42,927 bases of DNA from Nitrospiraceae bacterium UBA6905 (GCA_002451165.1 DKBH01000046.1:699-43625); one strand, 5' to 3'. Shown: positions 32,168-41,447, counted from the stretch's first letter. The notes: generated by a model not told the origin, from the sequence alone. A program made the numbers and translations.

Positions 32168-32338
32168 ATGATGATAGAAATGGACACCAAAGAGCGGGAC
32201 CTGTTGAAGAAAATCCTTGACTCCTATCTTTCAGAGTTGAGACTCGAAGTCGCCGCTACCAAGCGCAGCACGTCATCCCTCCATGAGGAGGAGGAAATCG
32301 TCAAGGGGCTCCAGAAGAAAGTGGCCGCATTGCAGTAA
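32168..32338 (+). CDS. Small helical protein (56 aa), unknown
   Basis: AAGGAGGT lies eight bases before the ATG at 32168. The 56-residue product is charged and helical (DLLKKILDSYLSELRLEVAA, then HEEEEIVKGLQKKVAALQ). I recall similar short proteins, one per genome region, in anaerobes of this kind but cannot name a family. It stands alone next to a degraded ABC permease. Confidence 0.7.
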   Translation: MMIEMDTKERDLLKKILDSYLSELRLEVAATKRSTSSLHEEEEIVKGLQKKVAALQ

Positions 32339-32460
32339 ACGTGCTGTCATCCCTAAACTTTCCGGGCCATCTGATGTCGGCGATTGTGACGAGGGAGAGG
32401 TCGTTCTCGGTATCGAATCTTTAACCATTTCGCCTACGATACCTTCAGTGAGAATATTGT

Positions 32461-32965
32461 GTGCTCAAACTGAAGAGCAATCTCGTGAGATCGATCGAAC
32501 ATGCAACTGCGCCTGTTTCCCTTCTCGGACTGCAGGAGTCGTGCTGGTCGCTCATAATCATCTATCTTAAGGTTTTATTACGATACCCTTTTTGCAGGAC
32601 CCCTGACGGGCTTCTTCAAAACAATAGGTCCGTACATTGGAGCACAGGCAATGGTTGACGGTCTGTCGTGGCTCGGGGACATTGTCAAGGTCCTGCTGCT
32701 ATTGGCCATCTCAGGTATCCCGACGGCAGTGGCATTTGTCCTTACCTTCTCGATGCACGAGTTAATCTACGCACTCACCTTCATATCCTTTTCTGTCAAG
32801 AAGAAGGCATGAACAGGCGTACCGGCAGTGCTTGCCTGTGGTGATGCCTTTCACTGGGGACTGCTCATGGCAGGCGCGCTTATCGGAAACATCCCTATCT
32901 AGGTCGTCTAAACCTTCTTCCCGGACTGAATTGTCGACAGGGTTGCCATGGGTGCGGTGATATAA
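32461..32965 (+). pseudogene. Wrecked MalG-type sugar ABC permease
   Basis: Two plus-strand frames together read like the C-terminal half of a carbohydrate ABC permease: LGLQESCWSLIIIYL in one frame, then after a frameshift near 32572 LTGFFKTIG, AQAMVDGLSWLGDIVKVLLL (the EAA-loop region), then FSMHELIYALTFISFS, TGVPAVLACGD and HWGLLMAGALIGNIP. The second frame is broken by stops at 32810, 32900, 32909 and 32927. No intact ABC partner (binding protein, ATPase) is nearby. The gene is dead. Confidence 0.7.
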
Positions 32966-33338
32966 TTCCGGAGATAGGCTGCTCCTGACATTCACTTCTG
33001 CCTACGGCTTCAGCTATACGTTTGAGCCTGACCCTATTGCCTGAGTGACAGTGTGCGGCTTCATGGCATCGGGTCGTACATTTTGCAAAGACGATTTCAG
33101 CCTGGGATAAACGGCACTATAGTAAGTTAGATGCCGCCCCTCTCAGAAACGGGGTTTCCCTTCTTCAGCGCACACATGTCCGGTCTGAACTTTTTATGTT
33201 TAAGATACCTTTTACCTCTTTGATCGCTTTTTATTTCCGCTTCTTCTGCCGTTCTTTGGCTCCATCATCCCCCATCATGTCCCCCTCTGATGATTCCGGC
33301 AAGGTTCACGATGCGACATCTGCCAGTCTGACGCTGCC
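32966..33338. other. Gap without a recognisable gene
   Basis: No frame here shows SD, signal or family features. A weak CCCC/GGGG hairpin followed by TTT lies around 33138-33160. It is probably the continuation of the decayed segment. Confidence 0.4.
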
Positions 33339-34307
33339 TTATTTCTGGTGTGGTATATCGCTCCAGTTCTCTCCCTTCACTATCCATGCATCGTTCTTCT
33401 TTATCATCTCGATTGTGCCGTAACGTTTTTCGCCTTCTTCGGTGCCAATGAGGTAAAGAGCAGACCTGTCCCCTGCGGTGTTGATATAGCCCTTGATGAC
33501 CTTCGGATCCTTAAGAACGAGTGATGCCATGAATTCCAGGCTTTCTTTCATTTCAGCGTCAGGCATCTCAATGTTCGTGGGCGGCTGAGAAAGTCTGCGG
33601 AATGCGGCAACATCTTTTTGCTCAATAGCCAAGCGATAGGCAAAATATGCCTTTGCAGGGTCCCCGCCATCCGGCGGGAGCGCCTTGCCGGTCTCGGCAT
33701 CCGGCAGAGGCTCCGGCAGCTTTGCCTTCTCAATCTGCGCATTGAAGCTCACATTGATCTCATACGTGTATACGCTGAAATCTTTTTTCGCCCCAGTCCT
33801 AAATGAACCTTGTATGCGGTCCTTACTGAGGACATCGGCAACAAACTGCGCCACCGTCGTCCCGGACATTATCAAGCGGGTATCTTCCAGCACCGGATGT
33901 TCGATAACTTCATAGATCGGCTTGCCTTGATCATTAATCTTAAATAATGCATAGTTGCGTTTCTTATGTACAACATATTCAAGACGTTGCGCGTCCTTGA
34001 GCTCGTTTGCGGAAAGGGGTTTTTCCGTCACTAAAACAGCGATATCCAGCTTCTTATCGTCAAAGGCATTCGGCTGTGCCATGGCATAGGCGTAGTGTAC
34101 GTAGAGCCTTTTCCCGTTGAGGGAAATATAGCCTGATGCTATGCCGGCTGTTGCCGACCTTTCCGGGGATGCCGTCGCCAGGCCCCCTTTGTGTTTTATT
34201 TCGGCAGCAATCAGAGAAGAACCCTGACCGGCCGTCCCCCACAAAAAAACCATGGCACAGATCAGGGCAAAAGCATTTTCCAGCCTCTTATTCTTCGTAA
34301 TAACCAC
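33339..34307 (-). CDS. Exported protein of unknown function (322 aa)
   Basis: The start is GTG at 34307 with AAGGAG at a normal distance. A signal peptide (about 1-34) is followed by a two-part mature protein. The first part (GYISLNGKRLYVHYAYAMAQPNAFDDKKLDIAVLV) looks like a beta-rich domain seen in exported proteins that also hold GTTVAQFVADVLSKD. The second part (from about 215) is a helical, NTF2-like segment (AYFAYRLAIEQKDVAAFRRLS) ending with WIVKGENWSD. No enzyme motif is visible. Confidence 0.8.
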   Translation of the reverse strand: MVITKNKRLENAFALICAMVFLWGTAGQGSSLIAAEIKHKGGLATASPERSATAGIASGYISLNGKRLYVHYAYAMAQPNAFDDKKLDIAVLVTEKPLSANELKDAQRLEYVVHKKRNYALFKINDQGKPIYEVIEHPVLEDTRLIMSGTTVAQFVADVLSKDRIQGSFRTGAKKDFSVYTYEINVSFNAQIEKAKLPEPLPDAETGKALPPDGGDPAKAYFAYRLAIEQKDVAAFRRLSQPPTNIEMPDAEMKESLEFMASLVLKDPKVIKGYINTAGDRSALYLIGTEEGEKRYGTIEMIKKNDAWIVKGENWSDIPHQK

Positions 34308-34350
34308 ACCTGTTTCTCCTTTTATCTTTGAAATAGTTGGGATGCCATGT

Positions 34351-34662
34351 TCAGTCTAGTGCAGAGTCTTTGAAATACAATAGATGTGCGCTGCATCGGC
34401 ATTTTTTGTTCCACGGCATGGAGCATTGCCTGATCAATGCAACTGCCGCATCGCCTTTTGCCTTCAATATCGGTCCATGTAGCGAGGAGGATTCCTCTCC
34501 GGAGAACAGGTCCCAGAAGACCTGAACCGTATAAACCCCGCAACAGTCACAATAATAATATGACTCGATGCATTCGTCTCCCAAGATGCTTCCTGAGATG
34601 GAGGCAACCGGTCCGGTCATATCCTCCCGGTTGAAATCTCTGCCGCACTGTGAGCATTGCAT
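34351..34662 (-). CDS. Cys-rich zinc-ribbon-like protein
   Basis: From the ATG at 34662 (AAGGAG nine bases upstream) the protein has 103 residues. It shows CSQCGRDF near the start, YYYCDCCGVYTVQVFWD in the middle and CSMPWNKKCRCSAHL near the end. Paired CxxC motifs suggest one or two zinc sites. No family name comes to mind. A 15-base palindrome (34718-34732) lies upstream and may be an operator. Confidence 0.72.
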   Translation of the reverse strand: MQCSQCGRDFNREDMTGPVASISGSILGDECIESYYYCDCCGVYTVQVFWDLFSGEESSSLHGPILKAKGDAAVALIRQCSMPWNKKCRCSAHLLYFKDSALD

Positions 34663-34717
34663 AGAGACCTGCTCCTTAACAGCGCACCACAATACGAATG
34701 CGCTGCCAGCTATAACC

Positions 34718-34732
34718 CTCTGGTAACCAGAG
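34718..34732. promoter_or_regulatory. 15-base palindrome, possible operator
   Basis: CTCTGGTAACCAGAG is a perfect dyad around a central A, 56 bases upstream of the zinc-ribbon gene. A second hairpin, GCTGTC-ATCTCA-GACAGC, follows at about 34747-34764. Confidence 0.35.
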
Positions 34733-34771
34733 TGATGAAGATAACGGCTGTCATCTCAGACAGCTCCGCGG

Positions 34772-34808
34772 AAAAAAAACCGGATACAGCCCCTCGGTCC
34801 GCTGTATC
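34772..34808 (-). terminator. Intrinsic terminator after the small membrane gene
   Basis: On the minus strand GATACAGC pairs with GCTGTATC (34808-34801 with 34790-34783) and is followed within three bases by eight T residues (34779-34772). It lies 25 bases after the stop of the 34833-35048 gene. Confidence 0.85.
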
Positions 34809-34832
34809 TGCATAGGCAACTGACACAACCGA

Positions 34833-35048
34833 TCACTTCTTGTCCTTAAGGAGAAGGATAACACCGGCGGCGATCGCACCGACCCCTGCCCAGGTCGGAA
34901 TATTCACGGTTTCCTTCTCTTTGACGCGAATCTCGAACGGACCGAACTTCGCTTCATGTGTCCCCTTCGTGTAGGTGAACTGACCGTACACCAACGCGAT
35001 TGTACCGGCAATGATAATTAGTATGGCCACGACCTTGTTTTTACTCAT
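34833..35048 (-). CDS. Small membrane protein, two helices
   Basis: A 71-residue protein with an N-terminal helix (VVAILIIIAGTIALVYGQF), a central polar part (THEAKFGPFEIRVKEKETVNIP) and a second helix (WAGVGAIAAGVILLLKD). It resembles DUF3185-type small membrane proteins. GGAGG precedes the ATG. A strong terminator follows, so it is monocistronic. It is divergent from the 4Fe-4S gene. Confidence 0.8.
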   Translation of the reverse strand: MSKNKVVAILIIIAGTIALVYGQFTYTKGTHEAKFGPFEIRVKEKETVNIPTWAGVGAIAAGVILLLKDKK

Positions 35049-35180
35049 GCCTCCTAACCTCCGAGTATCTAAGAATGTCCGTACTGTACAGCAAGTTATT
35101 TAATGATAATGCCTCACGGTGTATAAGACAAGAACTTATGAGAAACGCCGGAGGAGCATCACCGCACCGTTGCCGACACA

Positions 35181-35209
35181 TTGCCCCCTCACGGTAATTC
35201 CGCTATACT
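35181..35209 (+). promoter_or_regulatory. Promoter of the 4Fe-4S protein gene
   Basis: TTGCCC (35181-35186) and TATACT (35204-35209) are 17 bases apart, giving a leader of about 35 bases with AAGGA before the ATG at 35251. Confidence 0.6.
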
Positions 35210-35250
35210 CTTAGTAACCAAGTTGAATACGACCTGAAGGATGACGCCCT

Positions 35251-36564
35251 ATGGGACATGCCGGCGGAAAAGAGATCTACAGAGAGCTCGGCGCAAAGAT
35301 AGACAGCCTCTCCTTTCGCACACCCTGGAACGAGACCTTCCATGCCCTTCTTAAAGAACTCTATACCCCGGATGAGGCAGACCTTGTCGTACGGATGCCC
35401 TTCGGCCTCATAACCTTCGAACGACTGAAGTCCTTAACCGGCTTCACCGAGGTACAGCTCGGCAATCTGTTGGATAAGCTCTGCGCGAAGGGTCTGGTCT
35501 TGGACCTGTGGCTGGCTGATTCCTTTCACTATACGCCGTCCCCCTTTGTGATAGGGATATTCGAGCTGACCATGATGAGAACTGCGCCGGATCAGGACTG
35601 GCCGAAGATCAGCAGGCTTTTTCATGATTACATGATCGGGCAGCCCGATTTTATCGCAGCGAACTGCAGTCATGGGGAGAAGATCGGCATCATGAGGACC
35701 ATCCTGCACGAAGAGATGATCGATCAGGAAAAGTACGTCGAAATTCTAGATTATGAACAGGCGTCAGCCATCATCGAGGAGCAGAGCATCTTTGCGATCG
35801 GCACCTGCTCTTGCAGGCATACGACAACACATGCGGGTACGAAGACCTGCACGGTTCCACTCGAGACCTGCTCCTCCTTCGGCACGGCGGCAGAGCTTCT
35901 CCTTCGGCACGGCTTTGCGAAAAAAATCTCAAAGGCTGCAATGCAAGACAATGTAGCGCGCTCGAAGGAACTCGGCTTGGTGCTCAACGTCGATAATGTC
36001 CGGAAAAACCCCTCCTACCTTTGCCACTGTTGCGGCGATTGCTGCCATCTTCTCGTCGGCATGAAGATAACGGGCTACACCAATGTCGTTATTACCTCCA
36101 GCTTTCTTCCGGAAACCGATCCGGAAATTTGCACAGGGTGCGGCCGGTGCAGCCGGGCCTGCCCCATAGATGCCAGGACCATGGTCGAAGCTGAGAAATC
36201 CGGGGCGAAGAGCAAGAAGGAGCCCGTGACCGATGCAGCCGTCTGCCTCGGCTGCGGCGTTTGTGCGCTGCGATGCAGGAGCGGGGCATTGTCCCTTGTG
36301 CGCAGAAAGAAGAGGATCATCACGCCCGAGACGACCTTCGAACGCATTCTGCTCCAATGCCTCGAACGGGGGAGCCTCCAGAACCAGCTTTTTGATGACC
36401 CCCGAAAGGCGACGCATAAATTTATGCGGGGCTTGGTGGGCGGATTTCTCCGCCTCTCCCCGGTGAAGCGGGCCTTGATGAGCGATGCATTGCGGTCGAC
36501 CTTCTTAGCTGTAATGAAGAAAGGGGCCGCCAGCCGCGGCATGGGCTGGATAACCGAGGCATGA
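35251..36564 (+). CDS. 4Fe-4S ferredoxin-domain protein with winged-helix-like N-terminus
   Basis: A 437-residue protein. Residues about 30-85 look like a small winged-helix domain (LVVRMPFGLITFERLKSLTG). A Cys-rich middle follows (CSCRH 186-190, C200, C207, then CHCCGDCC 258-265) that could hold additional metal. Two ferredoxin motifs come next, C294-x2-C-x2-C-x3-CP and C332-x2-C-x2-C-x3-C, for two 4Fe-4S clusters. The C-terminus is helical. This layout occurs in anaerobes as 4Fe-4S proteins of unknown electron-transfer or sensing role. It is soluble. Confidence 0.85.
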   Translation: MGHAGGKEIYRELGAKIDSLSFRTPWNETFHALLKELYTPDEADLVVRMPFGLITFERLKSLTGFTEVQLGNLLDKLCAKGLVLDLWLADSFHYTPSPFVIGIFELTMMRTAPDQDWPKISRLFHDYMIGQPDFIAANCSHGEKIGIMRTILHEEMIDQEKYVEILDYEQASAIIEEQSIFAIGTCSCRHTTTHAGTKTCTVPLETCSSFGTAAELLLRHGFAKKISKAAMQDNVARSKELGLVLNVDNVRKNPSYLCHCCGDCCHLLVGMKITGYTNVVITSSFLPETDPEICTGCGRCSRACPIDARTMVEAEKSGAKSKKEPVTDAAVCLGCGVCALRCRSGALSLVRRKKRIITPETTFERILLQCLERGSLQNQLFDDPRKATHKFMRGLVGGFLRLSPVKRALMSDALRSTFLAVMKKGAASRGMGWITEA

Positions 36565-36605
36565 TACAGCGACATGCTCTTGTCTTAGGTTAAACCGCGC
36601 GCGAT

Positions 36606-37523
36606 CTAAGGCGCTGCGGACTGAAGTGCCGTCTGTCGCAGGTGCTCTTTTGTCTTGACGGTGAGGTAGTCGTTCTTGTCCAGTTCAAAAAGCTGTCTCC
36701 TGAAGCGGGTCGTAAGATCGTACCACGAGCTGATCCTCATGGTGAAACGGTTTTTTTCAGGATAGTGCAGCGTATCCAAATAGGACTGGATCGCAAAATA
36801 GTACCGCACAGCGTTTCGCTCGATCGCTCCGCGGGGCCCATCGATAAAGACCGGATTGCCGTTGCTGTCTGTCCCTATTACCGTAAACCCCACCTTGCCC
36901 CGCCCCAGCGTCGCAAAATAGAACTTAACGGCGAGACGAAGTGCCGCACTGTCACCGTAGGTATAACTGACGTGGACAAAAGTCCTTTCCCCGTCAAGTG
37001 GCATAGCCTCAAACCTCAACCTGTGGTCCCTCGTGCCGAAGGGGCCTGCTTCGGCACTGAGCACGATATCCAGATACCCCTGCTGCTGTTCAATGTTCCA
37101 GAACTGGTAAACAACCTGCCGCGCCTCTTCCGGCGTCTGATAGTCTTTACGGCCGATGTAGAAAGTGAGCAGTTCGGCTGATGGCATATCCCTGCTGATG
37201 CAGGCCTTGATATTGGGATGGAGGGATACGATCTCGCACCAGGTTCCCGGCATCCTGAGCGTACCGACTAAGCTGTGGAAGGGATAATAAAAGATCCCGT
37301 AGACATCCACCTGTACCTTGTCGTCCCGCTCTAAAGACTCCAGGAAAAGAGGAAGGCCGAAGCTGTTGGTCTCCAATTTGGCCATGTTCCTGTAATACAT
37401 GCTCCGCAGGATCTCTTCGCCTTGCTGGGTCCTTTCGACAGCCGAGGCGGAACCGAGAGAAAGAAATACCGCAGCTGCGGCCATGAACAGGAGACATTTC
37501 AGAAGGCTGCTGATCTTGTGCAT
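36606..37523 (-). CDS. Exported protein of unknown function
   Basis: With the Met at 37523 the protein has 305 residues and a clean signal peptide (MHKISSLLKCLLFMAAAAVF, ending SASA). Upstream Met codons (to 37649) are open but add a basic, non-signal stretch. The mature part (LESLERDDKVQVDVYGIFYYPF, WCEIVSLHPNIKACI, RTFVHVSYTYGDSAALRLAVKFYFATLGRGKVGFTV) looks like a periplasmic beta-rich fold. No family is recognised. It is convergent with the 4Fe-4S gene. Confidence 0.78.
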   Translation of the reverse strand: MHKISSLLKCLLFMAAAAVFLSLGSASAVERTQQGEEILRSMYYRNMAKLETNSFGLPLFLESLERDDKVQVDVYGIFYYPFHSLVGTLRMPGTWCEIVSLHPNIKACISRDMPSAELLTFYIGRKDYQTPEEARQVVYQFWNIEQQQGYLDIVLSAEAGPFGTRDHRLRFEAMPLDGERTFVHVSYTYGDSAALRLAVKFYFATLGRGKVGFTVIGTDSNGNPVFIDGPRGAIERNAVRYYFAIQSYLDTLHYPEKNRFTMRISSWYDLTTRFRRQLFELDKNDYLTVKTKEHLRQTALQSAAP

Positions 37524-37794
37524 CTGCTGTACAGGGCGTGCACGCAACATGAACGGCTCGAACTTACGCATAATGTATATTATCAAGGAAATAAGCTCCT
37601 TTACCATGCCTATTGCCATCCTCTGCCACTCCCCTGATTCTGGAGACATTCATGGACGAGAACCGTTAATTGATTTTTCGAGACCGGTCCGAGAGTGGAT
37701 GATCCATTGACGATGATGACAAAAGGCGATAGCATGTATGTAAAGGAATACGCAGGGGAGAAAAGATCCTAGTCTCTTGAGCAAGGAGGACGTC

Positions 37795-38097
37795 ATGGTT
37801 AAGACAGCTCTGTTAGTTCGCCTGGAAGTTAAGCCCGGAAAGGAGGCCGATGTAGAAGACTTTCTTCGCGGAGGTCGTGCAATTGTCATGGAAGAGCCGG
37901 CAACGATCGCCTGGTTCGCGATTCGCCTCGGTCCGTCGACCTTCGGAATCTTCGATGCCTTCCCTGACGAGGCAGGTCGTCAGGCTCACCTCTCCGGCCG
38001 TGTGGCTGCTGCGCTTATGGCAAAGGCATCTGAACTGCTGGCGCAGCCGCCGGTTATCGAGAAGGTCGAGGTACTCGCTGCAAAACTCCCGGGGTGA
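37795..38097 (+). CDS. ABM-type (antibiotic biosynthesis monooxygenase fold) protein
   Basis: From the ATG at 37795 (AAGGAGG upstream) the protein has 100 residues with the dimeric alpha-beta barrel pattern of the ABM family: VRLEVKPGKEADVEDFLRG, then AWFAIRLGPSTFGIFDAFPDE and AHLSGRVAAALM. Members range from quinol monooxygenases to proteins without activity, so the role is open. It is monocistronic. The 264 bases after it show no convincing gene. Confidence 0.85.
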   Translation: MVKTALLVRLEVKPGKEADVEDFLRGGRAIVMEEPATIAWFAIRLGPSTFGIFDAFPDEAGRQAHLSGRVAAALMAKASELLAQPPVIEKVEVLAAKLPG

Positions 38098-38361
38098 GAG
38101 TATGTCATGCGGTCTATGAAGAAGGTATAGCCTGTCGTGCTACCGTACATTAAGCTCCTGTTCGTTCAAAGGGGGGGTAGGCGTCTCTCACGGCTAGAGC
38201 AAGCTTCTCCTCATTCTGGTGTCGAAGTGAAAATCCCTTCGCCGGATAGAACGGTTCCCGGCGAAGATGAGAAAAGCTTCCGGCTCGTGATCCCGCCGGA
38301 GAAGAAAGAATGGCCCGCTGCCTACCATGCTCTCCCATGCCTTTCTATAATCTGAAGAAGC

Positions 38362-39477
38362 ATGAAGACAGCCTTTATCTATTCAGACGACTTCGCGAAG
38401 TATAACTATGGTCCGGCGCATCCACTTAAGCCCTTCCGGCTAAAGCTGACGTACGAGCTGATACGGGCGTACGGGCTTCTCGCTCTTCCAGATGTATGCA
38501 TTGTCGAAGCGAAACCGTCGACGGAAGAAGACCTGCTCTTGTATCACACGCGTGATTACCTGGATGTTCTGAAGGCTGTAAACAGCGGCCTCGAAATACC
38601 CGGTGAGGAGCGATACGGCCTCGGCGTTGGAGACAACCCGGTATTTGCGGGCGTCTTCGCATGGTCGAGGCTCGTGACCGGCGCATCTCTTCAGGCCGCT
38701 GCACTGGTTGACAGCGGAGAGGTCTCCATCGCCTTCAATATCTCGGGCGGCCTCCACCATGCCCTCGCCTCCCGCGCTTCCGGCTTCTGCTATATCAATG
38801 ACCCGGTAATCGTCATCGCCGACCTTCTAAAAAAAGGCAGAAGGATCGCCTATATCGATATCGATGCGCATCACGGTGACGGTGTGCAGGAGGCCTTTTA
38901 CCATACCGACCAGGTGCTGACGATATCACTCCACGAATCCGGCCAATACCTCTTCCCCGGAACTGGTTTCACGGCCGAGACCGGCGCAGGACCAGGGGAA
39001 GGCTATGCCGTGAACATTCCCCTTCCCCCTTCTTCTGACGACGAGCTTTTTGTATATGCCTTCAACGAGGTCGTTCCTCAACTAATCGAGCGTTTCAGAC
39101 CGGACATCGTCGTAGGCCAGCTCGGCGTGGACACGTTCCGCACCGACCCCCTTGCCCATCTGAATTTCACGACAAACGGTTTTTGCGACGTGATCAGAAA
39201 GATGAAAGAGCTCTCGCCCCGGCTCGTAGCCCTCGGCGGAGGCGGCTACGAGATCACGAATGTGGCCAGGGCATGGACCCTCGCCTGGGCGGTCATGAAT
39301 AACGTCGAGCTCCCGGACGAAATTCCGGAGGCAGTCCTCGCACAATATCCTCTTGAGGGATTCAGGAACCGGAGGCTGCGGGACGAAGCGTATCAGGAAG
39401 AAGGGGCAGTCAAAGAGCAAATGAGGGACGAGGTCGTGAGAATCGTTGCCAGGATCAGGGAGATGTCTTTTCGGTAG
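38362..39477 (+). CDS. acuC: AcuC-type class I histone-deacetylase-like protein
   Basis: A 371-residue protein with the HDAC catalytic set: NISGGLHHALASRASGFCYINDP (tandem His), AYIDIDAHHGDGVQEAFY (zinc Asp and His), VVGQLGVDTFRTDPLAHL (second zinc Asp) and LGGGGYEITNVARAW. It begins with the family PAHPLKPFRLKLTYELI. Bacillus AcuC deacetylates acetyl-CoA synthetase, so a lysine deacetylase role is likely. TATAAT lies ten bases before the ATG. It is convergent with the SUF gene. Confidence 0.92.
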   Translation: MKTAFIYSDDFAKYNYGPAHPLKPFRLKLTYELIRAYGLLALPDVCIVEAKPSTEEDLLLYHTRDYLDVLKAVNSGLEIPGEERYGLGVGDNPVFAGVFAWSRLVTGASLQAAALVDSGEVSIAFNISGGLHHALASRASGFCYINDPVIVIADLLKKGRRIAYIDIDAHHGDGVQEAFYHTDQVLTISLHESGQYLFPGTGFTAETGAGPGEGYAVNIPLPPSSDDELFVYAFNEVVPQLIERFRPDIVVGQLGVDTFRTDPLAHLNFTTNGFCDVIRKMKELSPRLVALGGGGYEITNVARAWTLAWAVMNNVELPDEIPEAVLAQYPLEGFRNRRLRDEAYQEEGAVKEQMRDEVVRIVARIREMSFR

Positions 39478-39525
39478 GAAACGCTTTCCTTTGCCGATAT
39501 ATTCGCGTTGACGGTTTGCCATGCA

Positions 39526-40461
39526 TCATCTGAGCACGCCACGGACAATTATGTCGACTGCCTCTTCCGATGTCAGCCCATGCGCCATAAGTGTCTCGAG
39601 CTGCCGTTTATCAACGCTTCCTATGGCTGCCTCGTGCGTGACCTTTGCCAACGGATTCGTAACATTGATGATCGGGATCGCCTTTGCGACTGCGCTGTCC
39701 TTTACGATTTCGAGGCAGTCTACATGGCCGCGCGCACCTGCTGCATTGCCTTCGGTTATGCCGGTGACTTCGGCAGTCGCCTCATCTTCAAGGGCGACCC
39801 TCGTCTTTATCAGCCCCCGTGCATTCTCGCCCGCGAGCGTCACCCGCTCCCTAATGCTGATGACATCATTTCCGTGGCCGAATACTTTTGCCGTCAACTC
39901 TGCAACAGCATCTTCTTCTGCCGCCACAGCATAATCGATAGCAAGAGTCCCAACCCTGCCGCCGATCAGAATGAATTCCGAAAAGTATCTCCCGTTCCTG
40001 TTGACCTTTACAACGGACTTCGGGAGGACCTCGATCCCGCCGTACAGTCCGTGATAATGGGTTTCTGAGTATTTCATCTCGGCATTTTCACCAATCTCAA
40101 CGGTTGCATCCATGATATGCCGCACTTTTTCCGCCTTCGGAAAGATGCAGTGGGCGATGAAATGGGCTGAAGCATCCTTATCGAGCTTCACCTGCATCTT
40201 GATCTGCTGCGTCCCCTTTTTGTGAGGGATCCCGAAGCAGAGATGCACAGGGTTCTTTATCTTTATGCCTTCTTTCACCGTAACCTTAGCGCTTATTCCG
40301 GTCAGCGTCTCCCTTGCCTCGACTTCAAGGCCTTCAACGCTTTTCATGCTCAGAAGTTTATGGCCGCTCGCCACCAGATGCGCGATCTCATCGTTTTCAA
40401 GGATGGTCTTGTCGCCGCCGGCATCGCCCAGGGCTTCCATGAGATCATGCAGTTCACGCAT
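39526..40461 (-). CDS. SufB/SufD-family Fe-S scaffold protein (short)
   Basis: From the ATG at 40461 (GGGGAGGT five bases upstream) the protein has 311 residues, shorter than E. coli SufB or SufD. The C-terminal core is typical: TRVALEDEATAEVTGITEGN, GHVDCLEIVKDSAVAKAIP, THEAAIGSVDKRQLETLMAHG and LTSEEAVDIIVRGVL. It overlaps sufC by eight bases. With no second SufB/D gene nearby, this is probably a minimal two-component SUF system with a homodimeric scaffold. Confidence 0.9.
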   Translation of the reverse strand: MRELHDLMEALGDAGGDKTILENDEIAHLVASGHKLLSMKSVEGLEVEARETLTGISAKVTVKEGIKIKNPVHLCFGIPHKKGTQQIKMQVKLDKDASAHFIAHCIFPKAEKVRHIMDATVEIGENAEMKYSETHYHGLYGGIEVLPKSVVKVNRNGRYFSEFILIGGRVGTLAIDYAVAAEEDAVAELTAKVFGHGNDVISIRERVTLAGENARGLIKTRVALEDEATAEVTGITEGNAAGARGHVDCLEIVKDSAVAKAIPIINVTNPLAKVTHEAAIGSVDKRQLETLMAHGLTSEEAVDIIVRGVLR

Positions 40462-41170
40462 CACAGACCTCCCCGACACAGGCGAGGCATTTCTTGGACT
40501 TATAATAGTCAGCCACTTCTCGGGGATTCCCTGAACAGACTATGCCGCCCCTGCAGAGCTGGGATGCGGTGTCCGCGATTAACGCTATCTCTTCCCGGTG
40601 GGTTATGAGCAGCACTGCCGAGCCTCCCTGTTTGAACAGGCTGATGACATGTATGATATCCTGCGTCGAGAGCATGTCGATCCCGGAATCAGGCTCGTCG
40701 AGGACCGCAAGCTTCGGGCGGAGCGCCAGAACCGATGCCAGCTCTATACGTTTCCGCTCTCCTCCACTCAGACACCTGTCAACCATCCTGCTGAGATACA
40801 GCTCGGGTGAAAGGCCTACCATTTCGATGTACAGGGAGGGATCTCGCTCCTTGTGTTTCAGCGTAAGATAATCTCTGACCGAAATTCCCTCGAACCTTAC
40901 CGGCTCCTGCCAGGCCATGGTAATGCCGAGTTTTGCCCGCTCATGCATCGTGAGGTTGTCGATGGCCTGTCCTTTGAAGCGTATCCCTCCACCTGAAGGT
41001 TGGTACCCCTCACAACCCATCACGAGATATGCAAGCGTGCTTTTTCCTGTGCCGTTAGTACCGAGGAGGGCGTGGATCTCGGAATCATGTATGGTGAGAC
41101 AGAGATCATCAAGTATTCTTTTATCGCCTATATGAAAAGCGAGGTTCTCTATATCAAGCAGCGGTATCAT
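40454..41170 (-). CDS. sufC: SufC ABC-type ATPase of Fe-S cluster assembly
   Basis: A 238-residue ATPase with Walker A GTNGTGKST (37-45), the signature LSGGERKRIELASVLALRPK and Walker B LAVLDEPDSGIDM, where the SGID segment is typical of SufC. The C-terminal region has two extra Cys (CLACVGEVC). It forms an operon with the SufB/D-type gene and powers scaffold conformational change. TTGACC upstream may be part of the promoter. Confidence 0.93.
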   Translation of the reverse strand: MIPLLDIENLAFHIGDKRILDDLCLTIHDSEIHALLGTNGTGKSTLAYLVMGCEGYQPSGGGIRFKGQAIDNLTMHERAKLGITMAWQEPVRFEGISVRDYLTLKHKERDPSLYIEMVGLSPELYLSRMVDRCLSGGERKRIELASVLALRPKLAVLDEPDSGIDMLSTQDIIHVISLFKQGGSAVLLITHREEIALIADTASQLCRGGIVCSGNPREVADYYKSKKCLACVGEVCDA

Positions 41171-41224
41171 TTCCTACAACATGCCGATCTTATGTGGAGT
41201 CGGGTCAATATCATACGATATGTC

Positions 41225-41437
41225 CTAAGAAATATATTTCTTCTCCTGAGAGTATTGTATCATCTTATCGATCACATCTCTGAACTCTTCGTCCCCTGTC
41301 GCCAGCTCGCGCATACCTTCGTAGCCCTTCAGCTCTTTTCTTTGCCAGAATAGCATTTTCTGCATATTCCCGGGTTTTATCAAGAGACCTGTAAACTGCC
41401 TATCCGATTGGAATAAAGGACAGATGTCTGTGGACAT
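41225..41437 (-). CDS. Small protein of unknown function (70 aa)
   Basis: GAGGGAATAATA precedes the ATG at 41437. The 70-residue product (FTGLLIKPGNMQKMLFWQRK, YEGMRELATGDEEFRDVIDK, MIQYSQEKKYIS) is soluble and basic-acidic mixed with one Cys. I recognise no family. It follows the 13-bp hairpin and its micro-ORF by only a few bases and precedes sufC on the same strand. Confidence 0.65.
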   Translation of the reverse strand: MSTDICPLFQSDRQFTGLLIKPGNMQKMLFWQRKELKGYEGMRELATGDEEFRDVIDKMIQYSQEKKYIS

Positions 41438-41447
41438 TATTATTCCC

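Noticed and set aside
38137..38355. 72-codon frame before acuC
   Set aside because: No SD or family features; an opposing frame of equal quality overlaps it.
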